Below, piece after piece: positions 40,571-52,221 of a stretch of DNA of 57,500 nt. Every line of letters begins with the position of its first letter. Position 1 is the stretch's first letter. Below the pieces are notes generated by a model. It was not told the DNA's origin, searched no databases, and saw only the letters and a program-made list of their open reading frames with translations. This DNA is from Prorocentrum cordatum (Eukaryota > Sar > Dinophyceae > Prorocentrales > Prorocentraceae), in contig CAUYUJ010003614.1 in the NCBI GenBank assembly GCA_963575745.1, forward strand, positions 40,001 to 97,500, in the 5' to 3' direction. The position numbers and the translations under genes are program-made.

Positions 40571-40672
40571 AGGCCTCCTAGATGGGGTCCGGATAGATGG
40601 GGTCGGGGGATCGCGACGCATCGCCACTGCATCGCCGATGCATCGGCGATGAATCTGTGATGCAGGTTTGGG
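40566..40672. mobile_element. GATGCATCGGCG element, copy 2 (left half)
   Basis: AGGCCTCCTAGATGGGGTCC, TAGATGGGGTCGGGGGATCG and CATCGCCGATGCATCGGCGA match the left half of the copies at 31101 and 52222 (in 52222 the order is inverted). The right arm is missing. Confidence 0.75.
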
Positions 40673-41440
40673 CCCTCCCCCATTAGCGGCGCGGTGCAAG
40701 CCGCCACACTCGTAAAGGTAGATGGTAAAAAGGCCTGACTCCCTGCAAATAGGAAGCCCCCCTAAGCAGCAACCATCCCTATGACTGGTACCCTCCCCCG
40801 CCGAGGCAGGAGTGGGTCCTCTTTTCCTCCTCCTCCTCCTCCTCCTCCTCCTCCTCCTCCTCCCTGGGCCGCGACGCGGAACAGCGTGCCTTGGCATGGC
40901 GCCACAGGCTGCAGCCGGTGCACGCCGGGGTCTGCGGGGGGGCAGCGGGCACGAGCGTCGGCGGGGAGGCGACGGGCCTGGGAGACGCTGGGGACTCTGC
41001 CTGATCGCGCAGCGGTCTCGGTACCTTTCTGGTTTTCCCGAGACAAGGAGGGAGGGAGGGGGGACGGATGGGGGAGGCAGGCGAGGGGGTTGAAGGGGAG
41101 GAGGAGCGAGAGGCGGGATTGGGAGGCGCGGAGGAGGGGGCGGGGTGTCCTGGAGGGGGGGGGGTCAGGGAGTACGAGAGTACGAGGAGGAGAGGAGGGT
41201 GCGGAAGATGAGGGGGGGGCGAAAGTTGAGGAGCGGGGGGAAGAGCTCGAAAAGGGGGCAGCGGCAGCTGCATCATGCGGGATGAGCACGGGCGGGAGAG
41301 GACAGGATTTACACTGCGGAGGGGCGGGATCACGGAGGGGGAGGGATACCGTTGGGGGAGAATGGGCTGGAGTGAAAAAAGAAAGAGGCGGGATGGATGA
41401 GGCGGAGGGAAGTGGAAGATGAGCAACGAGGAATATTCAA
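40673..41440. other. No gene; (TCC)n inside
   Basis: A (TCC)n run at 40826-40863 and G-rich sequence to 41330. Long frames on both strands are low in complexity and unrecognised. Confidence 0.5.
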
Positions 41441-41585
41441 GATGCTGCTGCTGCTGATGATGATGATGATGGTGTTGTTGATAGTGATACTGATGAGGAT
41501 GATGATGATGATGATGCTGCTGCTGCTGTTGCTGATTATGATGATGCTGATGATGGTGATGATGATGATGATGAGAATGATGATA

Positions 41586-41624
<39 letters not shown>

Positions 41625-41715
41625 CCGATGCTGATGATGATGCTGCTGCTGATGCGGATGATCAAGATGATGATGATGATGATGCTGCTGATGATGATGA
41701 TGATGATGGCGCGAT
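41441..41715. repeat. (GAT)n array
   Basis: About 270 bp of GATGAT triplets with GCT, GTT and AAT variants: the ATC array type in the opposite orientation. Confidence 0.97.
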
Positions 41716-42566
41716 GCCAGATGCAACGAAAAGGCTCAGGGGTCATTGCCTGGCGATGGCGATGCACAAATGGCAGCTGTGTGCGTAAATGTAGATGGTT
41801 CGCTTATCAAAGGCGGCTCGACATGAAAAGGCTGCCAGACATGAAAAACATCAGCTCCCCAAGTGAAGGGGACTCCACGATGCAACAGCTGACGCAGCAG
41901 GAGGACAAAGACGACGAAGAGCAAAGGGGCCCAACAATGCAGAAAACAATGCACGGGAACTTCCGTCCACAGGAAAACAAACATCGCATCAGAAACGGCT
42001 CCACAATCAACTCGAATTGTCACCGAAGTCGTGAACGCCAGCCATACAGGTTTGCTCCATCGACCACCACAGCGCAACTACGAAACTACAGTGCCACACC
42101 AGGAAAGCGGATCGACATATCGCTAGGCGCACGGTGATCGACGTGCACTGTCATGAAACAGAGACGCATACGCAATGCACCCATGCATGGGGACACAGCA
42201 GCAGCAGCACATCACAACCAAAAAAAGGAACGAAACTACAGGAAACGGGAATGGAGGAGAGGTCAAGAAGAGGGCGCACATACATACCGTGACAGGACTG
42301 GAGACCTGTAATCTTCAAGGCCAACACATCCAATTCATTTGAACTCGCTCCGCTTCCCCAACCCCTGACACGGCCAGTTGATCTGAATCAATTCGTTCCC
42401 CCAGCCCCCTACAAAGCCGATTCATCTGCACTCGTTCGTTTTCCCAGCATCCAACGCGAGCGGTCCATTCCCACGACTATGGTTCATGAGCGGCTCATAT
42501 CCTCAAGCCAATCGAAAGCTGAACGGCTCATTCCCCGGACATGGCGGCCCGCCAGGGTGTTGCTCG
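41716..42566. other. No confident gene; short direct repeats
   Basis: The minus-strand frame 42077-41736 has mixed composition and one hydrophobic stretch (FLHCWAPLLFVVFVLLL), but no family was recognised. At 42320-42540, ~55-bp diverged units with CAATTCATTTGAACTCG and CGTTCCCCCAGC-type text repeat. Confidence 0.4.
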
Positions 42567-42998
42567 TCATGAGGCGCGCCGGGAGGCGAATGCGGCAGTG
42601 GCCCACGGAGCTCGCCTCTTCCTCTCGCGCACCTCCATGTCGCCGCGCTTGCCCTTCCAGATCACGTCAAACTCGCCCTCGACGAGGGCCGCGGTTTTCT
42701 GCCAAGCCGCTGTGTCCGGCTGGAACAAGGGCCCGTCGGCCCCGTCGAAGCCCGCCGGGACGCAAATACTCGCGACGGAGTCTGCTTTAGAATCCGCAAG
42801 TCCAGAAAATTGACCTACGTTACACGTGTTTTTCTCCGGCATGTGCCGCGCGACGCGAAGGGCCACCCCGTGCATCTGGAGCGGTTTCGACGGGCGCTGG
42901 TCGAACTCCTCTGCCATTTTTCCCACGAAGTTACCCAGGCGGGTTTGGGGGGCGTTTCGGGCGCCGCGCCGGCGAGCTGCCCGAACCGAGACGGCCAT
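42567..42998 (-). CDS. Open frame of unknown nature, possible exon
   Basis: A 143-codon minus-strand frame with balanced composition (ICVPAGFDGADGPLFQPD, then TAAWQKTAALVEGEFDVIWK). An AAAGCAG-A acceptor-like site occurs within it near 42785. No motif or family was recognised and no start could be chosen; the first in-frame start is arbitrary. It could be an exon, an old duplicate of one, or chance. Confidence 0.2.
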   Translation of the reverse strand: MAVSVRAARRRGARNAPQTRLGNFVGKMAEEFDQRPSKPLQMHGVALRVARHMPEKNTCNVGQFSGLADSKADSVASICVPAGFDGADGPLFQPDTAAWQKTAALVEGEFDVIWKGKRGDMEVRERKRRAPWATAAFASRRAS

Positions 42999-43569
42999 CG
43001 GCAGGTTAGAAGCAAGGGAGACTACAACGAAAAGCGAAGGGCGAATGGAGAGATAGCCTTGCTGTTAAGCGACGCGTGGCGGTTTGTATACCGTAGAGCG
43101 GGCGCGGCAAGGGATCCCCGACCCCTGCACATGGCAGCGGATCCAATGCCGCCTTGCTGACGTGCCCCATGAATAAATGACCTGTTGCTCGAGTCCGCCG
43201 CCCAAACGGGCCCGCCGCGTCTCGATGGCAGTCCGGGCGCAAGCCGTCCAGGCCACAAACAAGCCACAACATGTCACCAACACTAAATATCTACAACACT
43301 GGACAGGGCATGGAAGGACCACAAATCTTACAAAATAGCACAACGTCTAGGAACCTTCTACTGAACAGGTTCCTTATAGAAGAGCACAGTGACTGGGGGG
43401 ACTTCTTCTGACAAGGCCCCTGATGTAAAGTTGATGTCGCGACTGGCCAGAAGGGCTGGAAGCAGACAGTTGGTGAAACGCAGAATCGAGCACTCACGTG
43501 CTCAACGCTCAACGGCCTGCTGTTCCACGAATATAGTCCATGGCAACAGCCTCTCACTTGCGTGCCTCA
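42999..43569. other. No gene recognised
   Basis: Unique sequence. A direct repeat (GTCGCATTCGCGAACATAGTT and GTCGCACTCGCGAACGCAGTT types) spans 43573-43665 at the edge of the next element. Confidence 0.4.
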
Positions 43570-44806
43570 CTACGTCGCATTCGCGAACATAGTTGCGGCA
43601 TGCGAATCCTTGTGTACTCCTCTCCTGGATGTGCTGCGTCGCACTCGCGAACGCAGTTCGGGCGCGCGTCGCGGAGTGGGTTGTCCAGTAGCGTCCCCGC
43701 TGTCCCTGTTGTGGTCGATGCGTTGGGAGCTCGGCGCCGACTGCTCTGGCCGCTCCTCGCTCAACCTCGCCGTCGCACGCGCGTGGGCGAGCTTCCCCTC
43801 CATGACGTCGAGGAAGAGCTCCTGGTCAAATTTTATCTTGGCCATGGGCGCCATGGGATCGGCGCTCGCGTCGCGGGCGTTGCGCCGCAGCACGTCGGAC
43901 AGCTGTTTGGCGCGCAGCTGATCTGGTAGGCCGCCGCGGGCGGCCCGCCGCGCCATTCTCTGATGGCGGCCGCGCGGGCGAACAAGCGCGTTCCACTACT
44001 CGCGAAGTAGTTATTCGCGAATGGCCTGGATCCGCCGCGGGTGATTTACGATGCATTACGCAAAAGGTTTGTTCTTCTGTCAGTTGCGAGTCGGCAAAGT
44101 GCGAGTAGTGGAACGCGCTCTTTGAACGTGATCCACGGCCTGGGCGGGGAAGACGGACATGCCTTCCACGACCAGCTCGGCCAGCACAGCGCGACGCCCC
44201 TACCCCCTCACCCCCACGACCTCATCTGCTGAGGTGGGTCCGCGCACCATGCCGCAGAGCGTCAGGCGGTGGGGGGCCGTCTGCTGTTCCACGCGCAGCG
44301 AGCAGATAGGGGCCGCGCGAAGATCTACACGCAAGCGTGCGCGACCGGTTCGCAGCGTCAGCACGTGACAGATCTTCTTTGCCAGTGCTGTGGCACGTGC
44401 CCAAACGCATGCATGAAGCGCCGCGCATGCCGCATCCTGTCTCCGGTCTCCTCGCGCTTACGAGCCGTCGCTGCGCGCGCAGATCTGGGCCGCGCACTTC
44501 ATCGCCGGATAGACGAGCTGAGCTGCATAATGCACCCGATGAGCAGCTCGTCCTTGGCCCGGCGGCAACGCGGCGTTGGCGGCTGCTCCGAGGGCGGAGT
44601 CAGCGGTCTGGAAGCGGACCTCCCTTCTGCTCGTCGGCCTTCGCCTTGACCAAACCGACGTGCCAGATGGGGGTCAGCACGTTGATGTGCTCGTTCTTGT
44701 CGTGCGTCGCTGCGCCGGCAGCGCTGCGGCGTTGGTGCGCGCCGAAATTGCTCCCACGCCGCCGCTATCACATTCTTTTTGCCGAAGACGCTCTCGACGC
44801 GGCCGA
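43570..44806 (-). pseudogene. Copia-like element, 3' region (diverged RT and RNase H area)
   Basis: By position this should hold the second half of RT and the RNase H. The frames are short and shifted. A VESVFGKKNV stretch near 44780 fits a conserved part of copia RT downstream of the active site, but no Asp-Asp box was found. A frame at 43956-43570 (SDVLRRNARDASADP...) could not be placed. Confidence 0.4.
43985..44119. mobile_element. 135-bp MITE with perfect 19-bp inverted repeats
   Basis: AGCGCGTTCCACTACTCGC (43985-44003) and GCGAGTAGTGGAACGCGCT (44101-44119) are exact reverse complements. The 97-bp interior has no coding frame. It lies inside the copia-like relic and so inserted after that element. 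Confidence 0.92.
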
Positions 44807-45204
44807 TCAGCCGGCTTGCAAGAGCCCTGCGAATCTCAAGCAGACGACGCGCTTGGACAGCACGACTACTAACTCTGAGCCGCCGGCGCCATAGGTGTCG
44901 GAGGCCCGCTCGTCGAAGGGCTCGCGGCCCAGGGCCGGCATGAGGATGGCCGCGCAACCCGGCGGCAGGGCGGAGCTGAGGGATGCTTCGCCCAGCTCAT
45001 CTCGGCGCCCCGCAGGAACGCTTTCTCGACGCCCGCGGCGACGCGCGCCCAGTCTGGGCGACCAACCGCCTCTGAGGACAGATTGCGCCGAGACGCACGC
45101 TTCGCAGCGCCGGCAAACGTCTCCAGCGCGAGGCGCATGTCGCGGAAAGCCTTCAATGCCATGAGGCGCCGCGTGTTCCCGGCGGTCTTGCCGTCCGACC
45201 CCAT
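44807..45204 (-). pseudogene. Copia-like reverse transcriptase, N-terminal part
   Basis: Two overlapping frames carry it. The first reads TRRLMALKAFRDMRL, then TFAGAAKRASRR, then WARVAAGVEKAFLRG, which fits copia RT up to motif A. The usual DV-x-KAFL-x-G motif has Gly (GGC) where the catalytic Asp (GAC) belongs. The second frame continues with LPPGCAAILMPALG and EPFDER, which also fit the family. The alignment is made by eye from knowledge of the family. Confidence 0.65.
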
Positions 45205-45283
45205 CTAGTACTTCCATGTGAACGCGCGCCTGGAGTCTCAGACGTCCCGAGCGCCTTTGCAAGGGTACCGCTCGAAACGCGAT

Positions 45284-46520
45284 CTACTTGGCCCAGAGAG
45301 GGAGCTCCCCGACGATGGCGGCGGCCTGCTCTTTGGTCAGCCTCGACACCTCCACTTTTGTTAGGAGATCGGTCTCGCGCTTGATTGTCGCGGTCTTGAC
45401 GGCGGCGTAGACTTTAAGCACGACTGCGGAGGACGCGCTGGCAATGCAGTTGCCCTCGAGGCATATCAGAAACGCCCCCCGCGCCCCTGGATCCAAATAT
45501 AACTCCACATGCGTTCTCCCCTCATCCTCCTCAAGCTCGGCGTCGTCGTCTAACGTGGCGCACGCAGGTAGTCGTGGCACTGCGCGCGGGCGTGCTGACA
45601 CCGACGTTAAGTCTTCCAGTGCTGATGCCATTCGGGCGGCCTGCGGCCTGTGCCGGCGGTTGCGTGCTCGACAGCAGCGCGGGCCATCTGCTGGCTGTCT
45701 GGGCCCCCCCATCTCCTGTAGCTCCTGGGGCAGATCCTCCGCGCCCTCGACCTCCCGCCAAGCTGCCGACATCACCTGCTGGACGTGGCCGGAGAAGTCG
45801 CCGTCGGCCTCTTCGGGCATCGCCGACAGGGCTGACGGTGAACCACCCTCCGTGACGCTGGCGACGTCCTCGGAAAAATTGATGGCACAATCGTCGAGCG
45901 TCCGGCCGTCCTGGCCCTGCCCAGCGTCGGCTGCCAGTAGGTGATGGTCGCCCAGGAAAGACTGGATGATGCGAGCGTCGCTCCACTGCTTGTCGACGAG
46001 GCTGCGGGCGTCGAACCTGGCGCCGTCCAAATGCGGGCGGCGGGCGGCGCCTGGGTTTTCAGGGGGCCACAAGATGACCAGACTGCGGTTGCAGCCCAGG
46101 CAGTCGCCCACGCATTTGTGACGACGCACGAGACGCGAATGCCAAGTAGCTGGAAGCATCGGCGGGGCACGTGGCGCAAAGGATCAAGGGCATCAGGGCG
46201 TCGCCGAGACTGCTCGGTCGGCTGCTTGCCCCGCTCGCCCCCGCCATGGCCGAGGGCCTTGGCCCCTAAACCGGGCGCGATGCGCTCTGGGATGTCCTCC
46301 GCCCGATGCCAGGCCAGGCCTACTCGCGCCATGCCGGCGCCCATGTCGTTGAAGACGGCGCCAATGAAGGTCCGCGCGCCCTGTTGTCTGCAAACCATCT
46401 CGGCGCCGCGGTGCTCAGCGGTTGCCTCGCCTCTGGCCGGGGGGCACTGACAGGGCAGCGCCGAGCCCTGCCCTGCCTGGCGCGCCCTTTGCGCTAGGAG
46501 GCCGATGGAACTTCGCCCGA
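45284..46520 (-). pseudogene. Copia-like linker between integrase and RT
   Basis: The 291-codon frame 46159-45284 has acidic Asp/Glu-rich patches and ends TKVEVSRLTKEQAAAIVGE. It overlaps another frame, 46524-45772, rich in Arg and Gly. These would be the variable region between the integrase and RT domains. It has no enzyme motif of its own. Confidence 0.5.
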
Positions 46521-47948
46521 TCACCCACGCTGAAGCGCCCCATCTCGAGTCTCTGTCGCGCGTGTCCGGCGGGCGCGGGTTCCGCGGGCGATCGAAGTAG
46601 CCTCGATCAAACGCTGGAAGCCGATATCACGGATGCGCCACTGCAGTCGGCTTGGTTGGACCTCGCCACAGGCAGCGGGGCTGGCTCCGGCGACGCAGTC
46701 GCCCTCGCCCTCCTCGTCTGCTTCGAATGGTGACGGCGCGGGGGGCTGCCTGCCGACGACGACGTTGCGCGGCGCGGCGTCGCCCGCGAGGGTGGCGCCG
46801 TTGCCCGCGAAGGTGGCGTGGGCCAGCATGAAGTCGAAGCTGGCGGCAATGCCTTCGCGCTCCAGCTGCCGGTCGGCGGCGCGCTGCGCGCGTCGCAGCG
46901 TTGGGCAGCGTCGCTCTATGACGCCAGCGCGCTGGCGTGGAGCACGGATGTCCACCGGCCCCCCCCCCCCCACCCCCTTCCTCATCTCCTCGAAGTACTT
47001 GGAGGCCATCCCGCCATCACCGTCCACGACGAAGGTCTCCATTGATCCAAAAAGCTGGATCCATGACCTGCCACTTGCAGCCAGCAACGTTGGGTCGCAT
47101 CTGTCCGCGATCTCCTGGCCATGGTGCCACCCTGAGCCGCAGCAGATCAGGCGCAGTATTATGCGATCCATGTAATGCAGGATGCCGCATTCAACGTGGA
47201 GGGCGAATCGCGCATCGACTGGTGGTAACCGCCCACGGCATCCACGACATTTGTTGACCACTGAGGGGGTGAGGTCACGGCTTGCCAGTGGCATGTTGGA
47301 TGCGCGCGGCGCTCTTGCCATCTCCTCCTTAGTGGCGTGCCACCACCGGGGATTTACCTTGCGTAGCTTTCGCATTCGTGTTTCGTGCGAGTCGCCGCGC
47401 AGTGGTCGTAGCGACGTGGCGATGTCAAAGCGATTCCAATCTACAAGCGGAGGTTTGCATGCAGAGGCGTCGGCAGCTCGCGGCGCAGCGCGTCTCGGTG
47501 CCGCGCTGGTTTGCTGGACTGGCTCGAATTCGTGGACGAGCAACGCGATGGCCGAACCGCTACCCTGAGCGCTGGCGCTGGGCGATGAGCTGGCTCCTGG
47601 TGTATCTGAAAATGCCGGTTGTAATTCGGCTTCGTCTGCTGCTCCGCGGTCAGCTCCTCCCGGTGGTTGTGCCTGCTGGTCGCTGGAGTGGCGCGGTCCT
47701 CCTGAACGCGGGGCTAGCGCACGTGGGCGTTGGCCGGCGCGGGGGCGCGGCCGCGCGTGAGGGTCCGCGAGCCTGCACGTGCTGAGCCCATCTTTATGTG
47801 CAAGATGATCGCACTCGATCTCCACGCGGCAACCACGGCATTCTCTGTGGATCGGGGAGCTGCGCGGGCGTCGGCGGAAGCCGGGTCTCGGGAGTCCATG
47901 GGCGAGTCCGATCGCGCGTTGCGTCGGCGCACCCTGCGCGAATAGCAC
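46521..47948 (-). pseudogene. Copia-like integrase
   Basis: A 475-codon frame. After a low-complexity first 165 residues comes RKLRKVNPRWWHATKEEM with His204, then C234-x2-C237, fitting the N-terminal zinc region of integrases. FVVDGDGGMASKYFEEM holds Asp309 and RAGVIERRC holds Glu345, exactly 35 residues between, the D35E spacing of DDE enzymes. The first catalytic Asp, expected near residue 255, is not evident; the local sequence is HVECGILHY. A C-terminal TFAGNGATLAGDAAPRNVVVGRQPP stretch fits the family. Function would be insertion of cDNA into the genome. Confidence 0.75.
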
Positions 47949-48374
47949 GTGCGCCCAGCGGCCGCGCCACTTCTAATTTCGCCCTCTGTGGCCTCTGAGG
48001 CTACCGTTGGAAAGGCTGCCACATCGACATCGCGCGCGCGAGCATATTTCGCTTCGAGAGCAGGCGTCGGCGTAGGCATACGATGCCCTGGACAAGATGT
48101 TTCGGCCATAATCCATGGCCAGACCTGGGCGTCGGTGCCGTTGTGGTCCTCGACGTGCACGCGTGTGCGCGCGTGCTTGTCGGTGCAACTGAGGTCCTCG
48201 AACTGCTCGAGGATCTCTGGGGCGTTGGAGACAAGGCTGGCGGCTCACGTCAGCGGGGGCGGGGGGCTCTGGCATCGGTGGTGACGCGGCTGCCAGCGCG
48301 GACTGCGGTGGCCACGTAGAGCTCGACCCATGTGGCGCGCGGGCGCCGAATGCTGAGACCGATGGCATGCGGGC

Positions 48375-49386
48375 TCAGCTCGGCAACTGCACGTCAGCGA
48401 ATGGGGCAGCTGTGCGGTTGCACCGCGACTCGGGCATTGATGTCGCATGCTGTGGCTCCAGCTGGAACGCGCCGGCCACTCCGGCCCAGCGCTGGGGCGT
48501 CAGCGCTGGCGGCGCTGCTGATGCTTCTGGAGCTGTGGGCGCCTCAGGCGCTGAGCCCCCCACTCCTGTCATGCGGATTGGCGGCGTGATTGCCCTATCC
48601 GCTGGCTGGGCCGAGTCCTGATGCACGCGGCCCATGAAGTCGCCAATTGCCTGGCGCAGTCGCCGAAGTTCGGCCTCATGAGGGTTGGGCGGAGCCGATG
48701 AGGACGACGAAGTACCCGCCCAACTTGACCAATGGCCCTGGCCAACTGCCTGCCAGGAGCCGTCGGGCGAAACGCTGGAAGCTGCTGCTGCTGGTGCTGC
48801 CCGCGTAGTTACTGGCGTAGGAGTCGGCTGGCCGCCGTTCCAAAGATAGGCGCTCTGCGCGGGGTCACCGTAGTCGGGTCCCAGAACAACAGGCCCGTGC
48901 ATCCCGTAGGTCCCCCTGGTCATCCAGACCGAATAGGCCCCTGGTGCTGGTTGTTGAGGTCGGTCCAGGCGCTCCGTTGTGTCCCAGGTGCGTAAGTGGT
49001 GAGGGCGCTGGCGTCGGCGGAGACGCTGCTGCTGATGCTGGAGAGCCGACGGCTCGCCCTGGCTGGCTGGCGCCGACGGGGGCAATCGCGCGCGAAGTGC
49101 TCCTGAGTCGCTTGCGGCACTTGTGGCGTGTCCCGTCTGGGCCCAATGGGCTGACTTGTCGGCCAAGGGCCGCCCCGCTCGCCGGGTGCTCGCCCCCCCG
49201 CCCCCCTATCGCTGCCCCCCCCGAAACCGGCGATGGTTTCGCGGGAGTCGTTGCTGGGCAAGTCGGAGGCGCGGCGGCCTTGTTCGCAGCCTTTTTTTTC
49301 TGTGGCCTTTTCAGATGACCCTCCGCGCAAGGCGCGTGGGCTCGTCGCCATTGAAGCGGCGCCATCGGGGCTTGGCGCGATCGCAA
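48375..49386 (-). pseudogene. Copia-like Gag C-terminal region with broken zinc knuckle
   Basis: Overlapping frames are rich in Pro, Ala, Ser and Gln. Near 49135-49085 one frame gives HKCRK and the next gives EHFARDCPRR, together a CCHC zinc knuckle split by a frameshift. The zinc knuckle of Gag packages element RNA. Confidence 0.6.
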
Positions 49387-49417
49387 GCCGACTTCTTCGC
49401 CGAATGAGCTGATTATG

Positions 49418-49846
49418 TCAGAGTCGGTGCCGCAGTCGCCGCTGGAGACGCCGCTCGCGGCGCTGCTGATGCGTCAGCGCTGGCGGCCGCTGGCGCCGCG
49501 GGCGGACTCGGCGCCGCTCCAGGGGCGCAATTAAAGACCACTGCCGCTCAAGCTTGATCCGGCCCCAGTGCCAAAGACACTCTGGCCCCGATTGGCGCGC
49601 CAAGGCGACGTTGCCAGGCGAGCCTTGGATCATATGTCCAAGCCCGCGCAAGTGGCCCACCATGCGGGCCGACTGCGGCGCGTCCGCAGGATAGACCATG
49701 TCAGAGTGCAGCAGGACCCCGGTGAAGTAGCTGGTGCACTCGTAGCCGATCATGAATTGACTGGCATGCTGCGTCCTCCTGATGACGATGTCGAATTTGG
49801 TGAAGATGCCGTCGATGCGACCCGGCGGCAATCGGTCGAAGTTCAT
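49418..49846 (-). pseudogene. Gag-like fragment of the copia-like relic
   Basis: The frame reads FTKFDIVIRRTQHASQFMIG, then FTGVLLHSDMVYPAD, then HLRGLGHMIQGSPGNVA. Balanced composition and position just upstream of the zinc knuckle suggest the capsid part of Gag. Family match is not certain. Confidence 0.5.
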
Positions 49847-50050
49847 CAGAGCCGATGCCGCCCGCGCGCGCCGCCCCTCCCAAGCTGGCCCCGCCGCTCG
49901 CCCAAGCTATGCGCGAAGGAAATCGCAGGAGACGCCGGGTCTTGGCTGACATGACCACCTTGGATGAGAACGCCCGGCGGCCATTCGCCCGCGCACTTGC
50001 GAGCCATGCCGGTCAAGCGAGACGGATCGTAGGCCGCAAGGGAAACTCGA

Positions 50051-51917
50051 TGAGGTCTGAGTTCGCCGCTGACCGATCAATAATCCCCCGCGCCCAGCGC
50101 CAGAAAGGCGCGCGAACATGCTGCTCGGGCCCCCAGGCGCGGAGGCGTCGCATGTTGCCGCTGCCGCCGCCACCCGCGCACGCGCGGGCGACGCAGCAGA
50201 TGGCGTTGACCACGCCCGCGCCGATGGCCCTCCATCCAGAGTGGAGCTCCCCCTCCCAGCGTCGAGGTGGCGCGACAATCCTGGGGCCCGCGGACAGCGG
50301 CGCCGCGGCAGCGACCCTCGAGGCCGCCGTGGGAATCTGCCCCTGGCGCGCCCACCCTCCTCGGCGCATTGGACCCGCCCTTCTGTCGCGCGATTGGCGC
50401 GCGGACTGCGCCTGGAGCACCCCGCCACGCAATGGCGAGACGGTTCGTCGCGCGGCGATCGCGGCGCCCGCTGGCCAGTTGTCGCGGGCCCGCGCAGCGA
50501 CGCCGCGCCTCGCCGCGCTCCCCGACGCCGCCCCCCCATCGACCCCCGGAGGCGGACGCCGCCCTCGCGGGCCAGCGCGGGCCCGCGAGGGGCGACCAGG
50601 GCGCCCCCGCAAGCTGGCCCGCCTCCTTATCGGCCGAGGCCCGCAATCGAGGCGCGGACGGGGGGGGGGGGGCGAGGGGGGGGGGCGAGGAAGCGGGGGC
50701 GGATGCGAGACGGGGCACGCAAGACGAAGGAAGAGAAGGCAGGACTGAAGGCGCAAGCATCCGCTGCTCCTGCCCCCCCCTCACTGGAGAGGTAAGCATC
50801 GAGACTGGGCGCCGACGGCCCTGCCCGCCATGGGCCCCCTAACAATTATCACCATGCCTCTTCCCGTCTCCCCCGGCCTCTCGCCCTTCCCTCGCTCTGC
50901 AGCTGGGGCGCGCGGCCCCCCAGGCCTCGCCCCGCAGCGCCGCCTGCCGGGGCTGGGCGCTCCAAGCTGCGATCAAGTCGGCCCTCCCAACGCGCCCTTT
51001 GCCGGGCGTCGCCGGTGTCGGCGCTCGCAGACCTGTTGCTCGCGCTGGGATCTCGCGTGCCCTGCGATGACGGCCCGTCGCTGACGCTCGAGCTCTCCTC
51101 GCCCAGCCACTCCGGAGCGCCCTCGCGCTTGGGCAAGCACTTCCCGCAACGAATGTACCTCTACTCTGCGCTATGCTGCTGCAGTCCGTTTACAACCCCC
51201 ACTGAGCGGCGGGGGCGCGCCCGCCAAAGGAGCGCACGGTCCTCCTCCGCCCCTCAGCTGACGCAGGATGCTGGACCTTGCTGCTCAAGTTCAACGCTAG
51301 GCTGAGGCCATGCGCGGAGTCCGCGTCAACGCCGTCCTGCCCCAGGGCCACCGGGGCCGCCTGCCCGTCGCACTCCGGCGTGGCAGCGGGCGTCGCCGCC
51401 GAGCGCGAAACGTGCTGCCCTGCAAACTCGAAGTCTCGGGCTGGCCTGGAACCCGCTCGAAACTGCTCCGCGACGTCAGATTGCAAGAGCAACTCAGTAA
51501 CGCATCGTGCGCTGTCATGGCCCGCTGGCATGCCCGACGCAAGGCCCCATCGACCCGGCGCCCTGCGCCCTTCCAGCGGAAACTTCAATTGGCCCAGAAG
51601 GGATGGGGATGGCGCGAACAACCGCGGGCCGCGCATCGACCGCGCCGCTGCGTCCCCAGCTACACTGCGCATGCGCGGAAACGTGCCGCATGGCGTTTAG
51701 CGCTCCCGAATACGACATCGGCCTGACGACTACTTGTGTCTGTGAATTTTTGTTCCCTCCCGAGCTACCCCCCGGCAAGGGGCGCCGGCCGGCCCCCGCG
51801 CGGCATGATTCTTGCCCCTGGCGAGGGGCGCCCGCCCGCCCCACCGAGCGCACCGCACTCCCCCCCCCGCTGGACAAGAAGAGCAAACTGCACACGTGAG
51901 CACACACTCTTGGATGA
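50051..51917. other. GC-rich stretch without a recognisable gene
   Basis: Very GC-rich, with open frames on both strands that are Arg-, Pro- and Ala-rich and lack motifs. It could hold the 5' end of the copia-like element, including an LTR, but no direct-repeat partner was found. Confidence 0.4.
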
Positions 51918-52074
51918 GGTCGGGCATGCCCCCCCTACAGGCGGGCTTTGGACGAACAATGAAAAGTACCCTAAACATGCCCCACAATGGTCAAAACATA
52001 TTCCAAAAATCCTCCCCACACTTTTCTCGAATACTGTGTTTGAAGATTCCTCCTGTAGAGGGACAGGCCCGACC
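51918..52074. mobile_element. ~160-bp MITE, family GGTCGGGC, copy 3
   Basis: GGTCGGGCATGCCCCCCCTA at the left and CTCCTGTAGAGGGACAGGCC, then CGACC, at the right. The interior has GGCTTTGGACGAACAATG, matching GGATTTTGGACGAGCGAAAC of copy 2. It lies immediately beside introner-like copy C. Confidence 0.88.
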
Positions 52075-52210
52075 AAATTCTTGGAGCTCCGCGCGGATTT
52101 CTGGCATCGATGCCGGGCCCACCAGCGGCGCCTCCCGGGGTCCAGCGCCGATCCAAGAGATCTGCGTGGAGCTCCAAGCGTTCATGTCTATGCGGTGTTT
52201 TGTTCTTCGA
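52075..52210 (-). mobile_element. Introner-like palindromic element, copy C
   Basis: AGCTCCGCGCGGATTTCTGG near the start, CAGCGGCGCCTCCCGG in the centre and GATCTGCGTGGAGCTCC near the end match copies A and B in order. It finishes TTCATGTCTATGCGG and TGTTCTTCGA, like ATTTATGTTTATGCCG and TTCTTCGA of copy A. Its acceptor-proximal end is replaced by the arm of the neighbouring MITE, which on the minus strand reads CCCTCTACAG. Confidence 0.75.
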
Positions 52211-52221
52211 CCCCCCCACCA

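Larger units (their letters stand above)
43570..50050 (-). mobile_element. Relic of a Ty1/copia-like LTR retrotransposon
   Basis: Read down the minus strand, the order is Gag-like (49.8 kb), zinc knuckle (49.1 kb), integrase (47.4-46.7 kb), linker (46.5-45.3 kb) and reverse transcriptase (45.2-44.8 kb). Integrase before RT is the copia order. Frames change many times, and key catalytic residues of the integrase and RT are replaced, so the copy is dead. No pair of long terminal repeats was found, so both ends are approximate. A 135-bp inverted-repeat element lies inside it at 43985-44119. Confidence 0.75.

Noticed and set aside
50051-51907. Genes in GC-rich frames on both strands
   Set aside because: All frames are open on both strands with Arg/Pro/Ala-rich translations and no motif; none could be preferred.
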